NCBI RefSeq assembly: GCF_949628265.1
Contig: NC_088787.1
Coordinates: 2,718,501 to 2,782,500, forward strand
Length of the DNA stretch: 64,000 nucleotides
Origin: Cloeon dipterum
Lineage: Eukaryota; Arthropoda; Insecta; Ephemeroptera; Baetidae
Reading direction: 5' to 3'
In this document: positions 20,573 to 31,889 of the stretch, piece by piece
How the letters are laid out: every line of letters starts with the position of its first letter
How positions within the stretch are numbered: position 1 is the first letter of the stretch
Notes under the pieces: generated by a model
What the model was told of the DNA's origin: nothing
What the model saw: only the letters and a program-made list of their open reading frames with translations
The model's database searches: none
Made by a program: the position numbers and the translations under genes

Positions 20573-22988
20573 CTAATTATGAATATCAGCGACCGTGTAT
20601 GACGCGGAAGTGGACGGCAGCGGCTCCACTTCTTCATAAATCGGCCCGATTTCTTCATACACCGGCTCGGAAGTGTCTGGTTCTGGTTCGCTTCCGCGGT
20701 TGGTTATCGGAGCAGCGCACATTTGTTCGCGCTCGTTCTTAATTCTGGTGATCGAGTCTTGCCTCCGTTTCATCTTTCGGAACCAACGGATCTGGGATGC
20801 GATGGAAAAGAGGCAGAAAATATTCCAGCAGGACAAAACGGTGTTCAAAACGAGCAGACTTTGGTCGCAAGTACGGATTTCTTTGCCAGGCGTCGTCGGA
20901 ATCGTAGTTTCCGCTTTACTTTTCGGCGAGGACGTTACGGCTGATGAAATTTTGCTACAAAAATTGTTTGCTGTAAATACTGCACGTATAGCAGACACAC
21001 GCGTTACCTTAGAGGACTTGTTACTGCGCCATGAGAGTTTGTCAAGGTGGATTGTAAGTTATTTTTAAAGGTGCGGTTTTGAGTAGATTGACACGTACTA
21101 TTTTCTCCGCACGCTGCAATCATTTTTTTAAAGGTTAGTCACCTCTATAGCCACCAATATAAAGCGTTTATAATAAATTAAGGTTGCTATGCTATAGCTT
21201 TTTTGATTTGCAAAAGGCCATTTTAAGTGAACAAGTACATATATGATGAGTTCAATTTACAACAATTTTCAAGGGCACTCTATACAAGAATTACAATTCC
21301 CACCTAATTTTTGAAAAGAAAATAATGGGTTGCTTACAATTAGTCATCTAACTCTGTAAAACTCACCATATTGGCTTTCGTGCGGATACGAAGAAGCTCC
21401 AATGCTGATCTTTAGTAACTTGTATTCGTTGATTTTGTAGATCATCATCCACATACAGCCACACGCATCCACGACAAATGTAATAGGCTTCTTATCTCTC
21501 GGATTATCAGGGTCCTGAAGCATTTTTTGATTTCAAAATTCACGCTTTGACTGAGAGAAAAAATCTTTATATCCATTTAAAAAAGGTAGTAAAATATTTA
21601 CTATGATGTTTATTAAAATACAAATCTTTAATCTTTATTTGGGTGCCTTTTGTCATGAAGGGGAAATCAATTGTTTAATATAGTTGAATACCTATACATG
21701 CATCAGAAAACACTTAAAAGCTAATGCAACATTAGTGATTTTCATTCATATTGGAAATTCGTTGATTTGAAATGTTTTAAATTTCTTATACTTACCTTAA
21801 AAAAGCATTTTTGCTTCAGATCAGAGCCTACAATTACGTCATCAGCGATGGCGTACTCGACAAAGCCCTGACGGCTCTTAGGAAGAAAGGCAGCATAGAG
21901 AACTCCAGCACTGTCAAATTGCATTTTAGTGCAAGAATTATCAGGCCAGGAGCCGATTCGTTTCCAATTCTTATTTTGACTTCCATCCCTTAAGTCAACC
22001 ACAGGAATCGCATAAAGTTCTTGGGAGTCGTGCTGGCTGAGGTACAGTTGTTCATTTTTGGGGTTAATGGCAAGGACTCCAACTTTTTTCCACGGGAATT
22101 GCACGGTCCAAAAATTGTTCATGTTCAGATCAAACAGGATAAGGTGCTTAGAATCTTTGTTCGTGATGTACGCAAACCAATTATCCTGCGTCTTGTCCAA
22201 TACCACCTCACCCAGCTCCTTTTTATTGCTAGAGAAGACCGTGTCAGGGAACTGATGTACTTTAATGGTCTCGTCGCTGTTGGCGAGATTGCAAATCCAG
22301 AGCTTTGCCGGACAATCCTTATTACCGTTGTCTAGCACCCAGATGCGGCCGAGTGGATCGACTTCCAAGCCCCTGGGGCTCGAAATGGTGTTACACTCGC
22401 CCATGTCCTGATTAAAAGGAAAATGTGACACTTTTTATGTTACTCAACATTCATATTCAACTGGAAATATATCGATTGAAAAGAATAATAAATGAATTTC
22501 TTCTATTTGCCATTATTTAAAAGAAATTGTCACCTCATGGCAAGAAAAATAAACGACTATTTTGGAAACTACTCATAATCATGCACGAATTATTGTACTT
22601 AATTTAGTATTAATATATGACTTACGATAGAATTCTTCGGCTGAAACGGTACAAGTTTTGGCGGTGGAGACGACTTGTGTTCAGTGCTGATTGGCAGCCA
22701 AACTAAGGTCGAGGCTCCAGTACGCAGTTCTAGACTGATGAAGAGTCTCTGACCGTAGATTGCCAGGTACTGAGCTTGAACATTCTTTGAATCGTATTTA
22801 CTTTTCAACGCTCTTGCACTGCTTCCCGCCTCCGATAAATTTAGCTCAAAATTTTTCCACTTGTAGACGACAGTTACGTTGACAGAGTCCGATGAATGCG
22901 TGCAATTGCTGCTCCGTGTTGAAACCGCACTCCCAATCATTGCTCCCGACAGGCAAAGCAGCAAAGTCAGCCAAAACCACGCAGCCAT
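20573..22988 (-). CDS. Y7: membrane-anchored Yellow/MRJP-like protein with doubled tyrosine motif (5 exons, 536 aa)
   Basis: Exons: 22988-22626, 22407-21796, 21514-21367, 21113-21008, 20954-20573, phases 0, 0, 1, 2, giving 537 codons with the stop. Signal peptide MAAWFWLTLLLCLSGAMIG. The Yellow domain matches Y6 closely (R-G-L-E-V-D, G-R-I-W-V-L-D-N-G, C-P-A-K-L-W-I-C-N-L, W-F-A-Y-I). Exon 4 is a small stalk exon starting A-C-G-E. The helix is at about 443-468 and is followed by R-K. The tail carries two motifs seven residues apart, V-Y-E-E-I (Tyr509) and I-Y-E-E-V (Tyr516), then P-S-T-S-A and V-A-D-I-H-N. Y7 is the intact partner of Y6 and shows what Y6 has lost. The doubled motif seems to be an in-frame duplication within the tail. 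Confidence 0.85.
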
Positions 22989-25149
22989 CGTTAAAGAAGG
23001 CTGAAATGAAAGCAAAAAATACTATCTTCTTTGGTGGCATTATGTTAACATAAAAATTATCGCTCTTAGAAAATCAATTAATATTTCAATATATGAATAA
23101 AACAAGACAACAGACCTTTCAAGAACCGTAGATAAAACGGAGTCAAAATCAAGCGGTTGAATTATTTTGACACTGTAGTCAACCAAGTCTCGCCTTTCAC
23201 TCAGCTCACGCGGAAAACTTTTTCAGCTATTTGCTGATAAAAAAAACAGCGCCACGCAGATTGCGAGAAGCTTGGTTTACCACATATGGGAATTTGAGAA
23301 TTGATTTTGTCGCCTAAGGAACTGCGACTTCCTTGCACATGTTTGCTTTGACGTTTGTCGAGTTTTAATTGGATTATGACGCTTATATCATACAAAAACA
23401 AGAGATAATAAAACTTGCTGGTGTCTCTATACAATTATACATGCCGCAGCCAACAAAACAGGCCGTATAGAAAATAAATTGTAATAATTACCGACGGCGC
23501 TGGGTAGCCACAAAAAACAGTCCGGCGCCTGATGTCAGGTCGCGTGACCTGAGGAAGGTCAGTGACAGGAAGGGGTGAAAAATCGGCGCCAAATGTGCTC
23601 AAAATGAGTGAAATTACAGCATTTAAATCCGATCTCGGAGCAGATCTCAGGTCATGGTACCCTGAAAAGGTCGTTTAGGTACTCCAGGTCGAAAAGCCGC
23701 GCGATACCTGTCCGATGAGGGGTCGTGGTCAATGATCAAACGGGTGGTTGAATTTTAATAATAATAAAAAAACAATTTCGCATTTACGCATTATGCGCCG
23801 CGTTGTGTGCAAATAAGGGAAAATACCCGAAAAAACATTAAATTTAATTTTTCTTTGGGCTCAAATAATGGGAAAATTGGTTTGCAGACCTGCGGTGGTC
23901 TTTTGCGTGAGATGGAGTCTTAAAATCTCTTCAAGTTTCCTCCATTCGGAAAAAGCGAATTTTTATTTCCCATGTTTTCCTTAGGGAGAAATTGCAAAAT
24001 TTATGTTTTTGAATATTAAAAATTATTTCCTCGTAGAATTTTGATCGGATCGGCTCGTATTTTGTCTTAAAATGTCAACTTTATCGAATTTTTTGTCCTC
24101 AACTGGAGCTATGACTGGCAAAAGTCATTAAAATTTTGCCTTTTTCGACAATTGGGTCGAAAAAAATTCTTAAAAAAAAAATTAAAAAAATGGTTCAATG
24201 TTAGAAACCACACTCAGGCGAAAGCACCTCACAAAGGGCCCCTCCTGGACCCCGAAAACCACAATTGGCAAGTGTAACAATTAAATCGCGTTTTTCGTCT
24301 TTAAAAATTAATAACTCTGTTCCTTTATAGAAAACAAAGGTTCTTCTGACTTGTCGTAAAATTCTGCGTCATTTAGGCCTTAATTGCCATCGTCAACACC
24401 CTAAAATCTTCGTTATTTTTTTAAAAAAATATTTATTATTTATTTAAATTTATACCGATGGGTTGGATTCAATTTTTACGCCAAAATTCCGATTGTTTTT
24501 GTCTCGAAATTGCGCACGTTTCCGGTTTAGCTAATTAGCTAGTCCTCCATTTACGACAACGTAGATTTTTGCCAGTTCTGGAGGGCCAACGTCATCATAC
24601 TCTGCTTATGAACGAGAGGCGGTGTGTTACCCTTCCCAATTTGTCAGAAAATTCCGATTTTTAAGAAACTGGGCTCAATTTTCATCTGGCAGCCCAGTCT
24701 CGTCTTGTAAATCAGCTTACCCGGAACTTTTTGCTGTTTATTTTTCTCTCAACTTTGTTCCGATAGTTCAAATAGCTTAAAAATATTGCAAGAGCTTTTC
24801 TAGCACGAGGTTCTAAAAGAATAGATTCTGATTTATCATTGAACAAAATTCTGTATAGATTCAGCCCTAGAAATTTTGTTAGTTTTAAATTATTGCGTTA
24901 AAGACAGCTCATCTGTGGTTAAAAAACAATGCTCTTTTATTTACTGCTTTTCTTGTTCTTTTATTTCCTTGTTTTGGGCAGTTTACAGGCACACGTTTAT
25001 TTTATCACCGCAACAAAGAAGTTGATATACAACCGACTCGACAAGAGAGGAAATCAGGTTGCATAAATTCACAAGCGATATTAATTTATTTTTAAGATGC
25101 TATTAATCATCATGTTACACAGATAGTCAATCGTTTGAGGATTAAAATT
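22989..25149. other. Intergenic between Y7 and Y8
   Basis: 23,001-23,116 is the intron in the Y7 leader; 23,117-23,260 its upstream region. 23,510-24,310 is a copy of repeat X, listed separately. About 24,690-24,750 resembles the Y6/Y7 upstream region once more, although no gene follows it. The rest is AT-rich without recognisable features. Confidence 0.45.
23510..24310. repeat. Dispersed repeat X, copy 2
   Basis: Core at 23,641-23,740 aligned with the copy at 19,344-19,442; both lie upstream of a Yellow-like gene of the Y6/Y7 type, so this copy may have been carried along in the gene duplication. Similarity to copy 1 continues to the AACCACAATTGGCAAGTGT stretch near 24,255. Confidence 0.6.
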
Positions 25150-26719
25150 TTAATATCTGGTCTCGCAAAGCGCAGAAGTGGAAGGAAAAGACTCGATTTC
25201 TTCATAGATCGGATCTGGAGAGTCTGTTGATGCGCGGTTTGTTGCATCACGACGCTCTGCTTTCTTGATTTCGGCGATCGAGTCTTGCGTCTTTTTAATC
25301 TTCCGGAACCAAAGAATCTGCGATGCGATTGAAAAGAGGCTGAAAACGTTCCAGCAGGACAAAACGATGTTCAAAAAGAGCAGAGGCTTGTTGTCACAAT
25401 AAGTGTCGTTTACACCGTGTGCTGACAATTCGGGGTTTTTATCTGTTCCAAAAATTGTGGTTCGTGCAGGAGCGGTTGGAATTGTAGGTGAAACGCAAAT
25501 TCCGCCGTTTCTGCAAACTAGAGTTAAAGAATTATTAATTGATAAAATATAGTCTGAGAAGCTCACCTTGTGAGGCGTTTGTCGAAAAAGAATTGTCGCC
25601 GATTGGAATTCTGAGCAGTTTGTGTCTTGATGGCTTCCATGTCTTATAAACCATGATCCACATAATTCCAGATGTATCCAGGGCAAAAGTGAACGGTGTC
25701 CTAGCCAAATAATCACCGCCATTCTGAAAATTTATTATATAAATTTGCTGAAAAAAAAACACATAATAACTCTACCAGAAAGAATCGATTCTTATTAAGT
25801 TTTTGAGCATTCCAGGTTTCGATGTATGTTTGTTTCAAAAAGGCAGCATACAGAACTCCACTATTGTCGAATAGCATTCTATAGCAGTTTACTGCCTGCC
25901 AGGAAACAATCCGGTTAGGGTGTTTAATTGAAGATGTAGTTTTCAATATCTCAGTGGAAATCGAATAAAGTTCCTTGGAGTCGAACTGGCTAAAGAACAG
26001 CTTTTTCTCCAAAGAGGAAAATGCGATTGCTTTAAATTTCTTCCACTCGGAACATACAGTCTTCGAACGTCTATTATTCAGGCTGAAAACTATGAGGCAT
26101 TTAGATTCAGATTCATGTGTGATATATGCAAGCCAGTCGTCCTCTTGTGTCTTTTCCAGAGCAATATCGTACAGTTCCAAGGATTGATTAAACTGGTAGG
26201 AAAGTTCAATACTGTCGCCATGGACCAGGTTGAAAATCCAGATTTTAGACGGACAATTAAAGCCACTGTCAAGCACCCAGAGGCGGCCAAGAGCGTCCAC
26301 TTGCAGACCCTGGGCCCACTGAATGACTCTGCAGTTGCCTTTTTCCTGTTAATTAAGATAAATATTTTTATACGATTCATTATGAAAAATTATTGTCTTA
26401 GAAAGCTAACGTTCATTTCCAAGGATGGATATGGTGTGAGCTTTGGAGGCGCCGGACCAGACGTAATGGCGGTTGGAAAACTGACCAGGGTCGAGGGAGC
26501 AGACCATCTTTGATAGAGACTTAGGAAAATCCTCTCTTCATACACCGCTAGGAAATTGGGCCTTAGATCGTCAGGCTCGAATTTTCCTCCTCCTTTAAAA
26601 TATTTTTGCTTGCTCTGCTCAGAGGGCCAATTAAAATCGAATTCATCCCATTCATAAATGGTAGAAGTGTGAGCGAAGGGCAGGCTGAGCAAAAGGGTCG
26701 TAAGGAGGAATCGGTCCAT
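25150..26719 (-). CDS. Y8: membrane-anchored Yellow/MRJP-like protein (4 exons, 467 aa)
   Basis: Exons: 26719-26411, 26345-25776, 25723-25567, 25517-25150, phases 0, 0, 1, joining to 468 codons with the stop. Introns 1 and 2 are only 65 and 52 nt. Signal peptide MDRFLLTTLLLSLPFAHTS is followed by I-Y-E-W-D-E-F and R-I-F-L-S-L-Y..P-S-T-L, the closest match here to the canonical Yellow N-terminus. Then L-Q-V-D, G-R-L-W-V-L-D-S-G, C-P-S-K-I-W-I-F-N-L and W-L-A-Y-I. Exon 4 opens with a short Cys loop (CRNGGIC), then a Thr/Pro stalk, a helix at about 391-416 (L-S-C-W-N..I-L-W-F-R-K) and a tail with D-P-I-Y-E-E-I (Tyr450) and P-S-T-S-A. The tail ends C-E-T-R-Y, unlike the V-A-D-I-H-N of Y4 and Y7. 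Confidence 0.84.
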
Positions 26720-27757
26720 ACTCCTAATTTTATGAGTCTAGCTGTAACGAATTAAAAAATCAAATTATTATCAGTATAATTATAAAATTAGTTTTTAAGT
26801 TGTAGTTTTATTTATTTCACCAGGGTCCGGATTGCGATCTGTGTTGGTTCCCGCCGGTCGGAAGTCAATATGGCGTCGAAATTTATAGTTATTTGAATAT
26901 TCACCCATTTCGAAGCTGCGCAGTAAACTTGTGCGCATCTTAAACATGCGCAGTAAGCTTAGATCGCTTCTTAAACTCACAGGGAGGCTGAAACTCATCA
27001 CTGCGCACGCGTGACCCAAATTGAAACCTTCTGCGCATCCAAAATTCCCACCTGGGGCTGGGTTGCGATCTGTGTTTTGGTTCATAATTTTGGAAATAAT
27101 GGCGGCCAATCAGGAGACAGTCCAGCGGCCAATCAGAAGCGTCGAAAAATAGGCGTGCCGGCCTAATAATTTCATTCCCGCCTATTTTGTTACATTTCCA
27201 TCGGCCTGATGTGTCATTGAACGGTCAATTCACCAATTACTAAAGAAATAACAACACAAATATTCATTCGTGGTTTGTAATTTTCCCGCCGTACACTCTA
27301 CCAGACGCCATAAGTGACCGTCGCGTGAATCCGGACCCCGGTGATTTGTTTAATATAATAATTATGGGCACTACTCACCGTCTGAATAATGTGTAAGTTT
27401 TGATTAAATTGCAGCAAAATGAAAATTTCACCATAGAGTCGGCGGCTGAATGCTTGAACCGGAGGCACGAACTGGATACCGTCGACTGCGGTGGAGAGTG
27501 TATGTGTAAAAACAGACAGGCCAGCGCTTAATGCCAAAACAAAATACCGCAATGATAACGTACGCTTTCCTGTTTTGACGCGAATAAAGAGCCGGCCGGA
27601 CGCTCTACTCTCGTCGTGCATCCGCTCTCACAAAAGACTTCTTATTTTTATGCTGCTAATTTCATTGATTTTTGCTGATAAATGTATTTTAATACATTTT
27701 TAAAATTAAAATCATGAATAGACAAGATAAATTTTAATTTATTGTTAACAACAAAGT
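26720..27757. other. Intergenic between Y8 and Y9, with a mobile-element copy
   Basis: 26,818-27,343 is the second copy of the MITE-like element. 27,344-27,757 is the 3' flank of Y9, AT-rich at its right end, with no gene recognised. Confidence 0.5.
26818..27343 (-). mobile_element. Non-autonomous element, copy 2, with terminal inverted repeats
   Basis: The ends are CACCAGGGTCCGGATT (26,818-26,833) and AATCCGGACCCCGGTG (27,328-27,343), an imperfect 16-bp inverted repeat with one mismatch. The interior matches 13,371-13,905 in reverse orientation. No transposase is encoded. Two CCAAT boxes occur in its part around 27,110-27,135. A clear target-site duplication was not seen. Confidence 0.65.
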
Positions 27758-29408
27758 TTATGCCAAGACTTGAAGGTATAGCGCCTGTTCGGAAAATTCT
27801 GGTGCAACGTTTTCGTAATTATTTTCCAGTTCTGGACCTTCGATGGAAGTTTGCGGCCCAGATCCACTACTCAAATGCATTAGGGGTTCCTCGTACAGCC
27901 CCGGAGAGGGAGGTCCGGTGGTGACGACGTAATCGTAGTGCATGATTTCATCGTCCCGCTCGAGAGCAAGCAGTGAATCAGACTCAGGTCTGACGTCATC
28001 ATAGAGAGGAGATTCTTGCCGGAAGATCGTCATTTCCTCGGTCTCGCTTTGACTCCGCATCTTTTTTCTTAGATGACAGCATACAATAAGTAATGCAGTC
28101 ATCGTTACAAGGGTGATGATATTCGTGAAAGCTAAGGCGATGACCAGAACGGAACCTGAATTGCTGCTGACTTGTGGACCGCCTGAGGTGGGGTCAATGA
28201 TACTATTCTTTCCTTTTCTTGTTGAACCTTCCCGGAAAGATATATATTTTTACTATTATAAGAAATAATAACATTCACAGCAAATCGCACCTGTAGAGTA
28301 CAAGTAGGAACCATTGCTGACTCGAGCCTTGAGTAATTTTAATTTCGGCTTCTGCTCGGAACTCTCCATTACCCAGAAATTGCCTGATGCGTCCACGGTA
28401 AAGCTTGTTAAGTTGTTTTTTACACTTTCAACCTGGAAATAGACAAATTAAACACGAAGTATTTTTTCCTCCTTGAATATTATATACCATGTAAAGCTGT
28501 TCCTCCTTAAAGGGTGCGTTTGTGTCCCACTTGAACACAGAATGCTTGTTCAGATTAAAGTAAAGATTGCCCTTCTCGTCCATGGTCATCACAGTAGCTG
28601 ACCAATAAGTAGAAGTGGATTGGCTGCCTTTCAAAGTGAGCGACGCATTTTTCACTCCAGCTCGAAGGTCGGCCACTGGCAAAGAGAATATTTCCTTGGA
28701 GTCCCATTCACTGATGTAAAGAAGTTGTCTCGTCCTCATTGGAGAAAGCGCAATTGCTCCGATTTGTTTATTCTCGATTTTGACTCGCCATGAATAGTTT
28801 CTCTCAAAGCTGAAAACCACTAAATGTCTTCCAAAGCTTTCCGCGATGTACGCAAACCAGCCATTTTCTGACTGGTCCAGAACCAGGTTGAGCAGCCACC
28901 TTTTGCCGTTGGTATTAGACACCACTTCATCCGCAAAGTCATGGATTTGCACGATTGTATTGTTGTTGGTCAGATCAAAAATCAAGAGTCTTGGAGGACA
29001 GGTATATCCGCCGTTGTCGAGAGCCCACAGGCGACCAATCGTGTCAACTTCAATCCCTCTCGCACTCCGCACCCGCACGGTGCTGCAATCTGTCGTGCTC
29101 TAACAAAAATATCAGCATTTAAACTTGAATTAAAAATGTCTATGTCTGACCTGGATTGTCGATGGAAAAGGTTGAAGCGTCGGCGATGTTGCGTTGATGT
29201 GCAGCCAGGCGAGAGAGTATTGAACGCCCTCAAAACCGTAAAGACTCAGGAACAGTTTTTCTTCGTACACCGCCAGGAACCGTGGGTCAACTTTGCTGCT
29301 GGACTTGTAGTGGACACCGAAATCGTCACTCCACTCGAGGACGGAAGTGAAGTTCAGGGCGTTGGCACAGCCCGCAAACACCAATATCAGCAGACAGGAT
29401 GGAGTCAT
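27758..29408 (-). CDS. Y9: membrane-anchored Yellow/MRJP-like protein with long multi-tyrosine tail (4 exons, 493 aa)
   Basis: Exons: 29408-29151, 29099-28488, 28432-28291, 28227-27758, phases 0, 0, 1, joining to 494 codons with the stop. The acceptor of exon 4 (GGGAAG) has a weak pyrimidine tract but is the one that keeps the frame. Signal peptide MTPSCLLILVFAGCANA, then V-L-E-W, K-L-F-L-S-L-Y, R-G-I-E-V-D, G-R-L-W-A-L-D-N-G, T-C-P-P-R-L-L-I-F-D-L and W-F-A-Y-I. The helix is at about 363-388, followed by L-R-K-K. The 100-residue tail is unrelated to the short tails of Y1-Y8 and has five tyrosine motifs: YDDV (413), YDYV (435), YEEP (449), YENV (475) and YLQV (488). YENV fits the Grb2-type pYxN pattern; the YxxV motifs also fit AP-2 sorting signals. 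The tail shares motifs with T5. Confidence 0.84.
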
Positions 29409-29880
29409 GGTCCTTGTAAGAATCTCTTAACTCTTCAATTAGGATTTATAACAAACTATAAGTTCCCGAAAGAAGTATGTGAACCTTCCTACTCCGCTGC
29501 ACTTGATTAAGTGACAGTGAGTTGAAGTGCAGAGTTTTTAAATGAGACGTAATTATACCGCAGCATTGACGCGAAGGGAAATATATCATTGTACAAAAAC
29601 TGAAAGTGAATCATCCAGTTCAAGGAAAAATAAATTTAAAATTGCAAAATTCTTACGGAAATTTAAGCAATGAGTAAGCGCCGAGTTTTCAGATGAGAGT
29701 TACCGCAGCATTGACGCAAAAAGAAAAAAAATAACTGATACAGAAATTGAAAGTGAATAATCCAGTTCAAGGAAAAAGTAAATTTAAAATGACTATTCTT
29801 ACGAAGGTTTGAGCAAGGATACATCATCAATATACAGACATTGCGCTTCACGTATGGGAAGGGTGGATTTGAACGGTAAA
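29409..29880. repeat. Y9 upstream region with a local duplication
   Basis: TATAAAT on the minus strand at 29,450-29,444 is a possible TATA box, though very close to the Y9 ATG at 29408. About 29,555-29,660 and 29,700-29,810 are tandem diverged copies (shared TACCGCAGCATTGACGC and AATCCAGTTCAAGGAAAA). No gene is supported. Confidence 0.5.
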
Positions 29881-30248
29881 AGGTTCCTCTGGAACCGATC
29901 TCAGGGTGGGGTACCCTGAAAAAGGTCGTCACTTTAGTTCAGCTTGTAGGGCATGCAGAGACGATTCATATAAGGCTTTGTGACTTTGAATCCATCAACC
30001 CGTTGAATTATTAGAAAATTAAAACCGCGTCGCACCCTCCGAGCGTGGTATAATTGAAGAATGCGCCTTGTGCGCGTCAGAATAGCTGCCGGCGTAGAAA
30101 AATTTGCAATAAGTTGGCAAAAAGAAGCGACGGCGTCGTTAAAAGTCAAAACCACCAAAAAACAAGCTTCAGCTCGTACAACCTGACAGGTGGGGGTGAA
30201 AAATCGGAAAAATCGGCTCAAAATAGCATTGCAAACCGGCCGCGGACA

Positions 30249-30344
30249 GGATCTCAGGTCGGGCTACCCTGAAAAAGGTAATTTAGGTCACGCAGGTCAA
30301 AGCCCAGTCCGAGACGTGTCCGATGATGGGTCGTGGTCGACGAT
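30249..30344. repeat. Dispersed repeat X core, copy 3
   Basis: Matches the cores at 19,344, 23,641 and 34,563 (TACCCTGAAAAAGGTAATT and GTCCGATGATGGGTCGTGG here). A shorter piece with the same TACCCTGAAAAAGGTCGTCAC lies at about 29,900-29,935, at the very start of the unit. Confidence 0.6.
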
Positions 30345-31889
30345 GCAACGAGCGGTCGAATTTTAACCAAAAATCAAGAGAGGTGGTGTGCCTGCGCGCC
30401 TGCCGCCTTCTTAATAGAATTAAAATTGCATTTCTATCCTCCGCGTGTGCAAATCCACCTAAAATTAATTTTGGTACAGAACCAATGATAAAAATCGATA
30501 TTTGAGTTTGTTTCAACTGCTAAAATGGAAGGTCGGCGGTGCCCATGTGCCCATTTATGGTGCTTAGACTGCTTAGTGACGTTGAGAGTGAAAAAAAAAC
30601 TTGCAAAAATTACCGTAATTCGCCAATGGGCAGGGAACACCTTGAAATCTGAGAAGGTTGCATGGGTAAAAAAAAATCCTCCACATAATCTTAGAACAGG
30701 CCGTATTAAATTGTGATAAAAAGCAATTGCCGCACCTGGGTCCTGGCGCCGCGCTCACTGTTGCATTTTTAAAGCTGTATGGCAACTTAGGGGTGGGGGT
30801 AAAACAGCCCTTGATCCTTTAGCTACTCAGAACTACTTAAGAAGAGTGAAACGGTGGGTAGTTTTAGTAATTGAGATGCTTAGAACCCGAGATATAGAGT
30901 TGCAAACTTTCGAAAAACGCGAAATAAACACGATTTTTTTTCACTTTTCGTCATTTTCTCACATCCTAATCTCGGGTTATAACAGTCAGAATTGCCAAAA
31001 ATACCCGACGTTAGTTTCTTTTCGACCTCTTCTCAGGCGCAGAAGGGGTTTTGACGTGATAAATATTTGAGTTTTAATAATTTGGAGCCTTCAAAATCAA
31101 GAAAAACGCAAGCGGCGTTAATTAGCCGCGTAAAAAAGTGAACTGATCCTGTATTATTCAAGCCTTGTCAGGGTTTTACAAAACGATTTTCACAGACAAA
31201 AATAAATAGGTTTTTAACTTGAGTTTGAATTCCTGACGAAATTAATTTATTTCCTGATTAGAAAATCGCACGATTGGTTTGAAAAATTGGAATTAGAGGT
31301 ATGCAACTGACTCGACAACTGAGCCTAGCACGGTGCATTAATGTACATTCAATTTTTAAATGCTATACGGCTCTATTTTTGAAATTTGTTTTCAGTTCAG
31401 CACATGCAACTAGGACTTTAAATTTTTGGTTATATTAAAGAGCTTGTACTAGTTAGCAGGTGCAACGAATTTAATTTAATTTGAAATTAGGTAACTGTGA
31501 TTTCTGGGATATATATTGAATTCCTGGATGTTTTTTAATTAATTTTTAGCTTATTTTTGTTCATTTTTCTTTCAGAACGGGAATGCACATGATTTACAAT
31601 CTATCGGGTTTGATAAAGATGAACTTTTAATTTTATTTAGAGAAGAAGAGAAAACAGGAATTATAAAACGCTTAGTGAAAATAAATTGAAATTGATAACA
31701 TTGGACAATATTAATTTCAGAAAAAAATTATTGATTTGAATATTAACATGAAGAAATAATTAAATCCAGTTTAAATAACGATAAATACATTTTTACTATT
31801 AAATAAAAAGTTTGCTACTCAAGGCCTCGCGCACATGCATCAATTTCCATTTTTTTGTTCAGTTACACAAATTCAGCATTTTTTGCCAT

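Noticed and set aside
30054-30785. Overlapping long frames on both strands in the unit copies (also 34,399-35,080)
   Set aside because: Frames are interrupted differently in the two copies and show no recognisable motif; the region is repeat X and its flanks.
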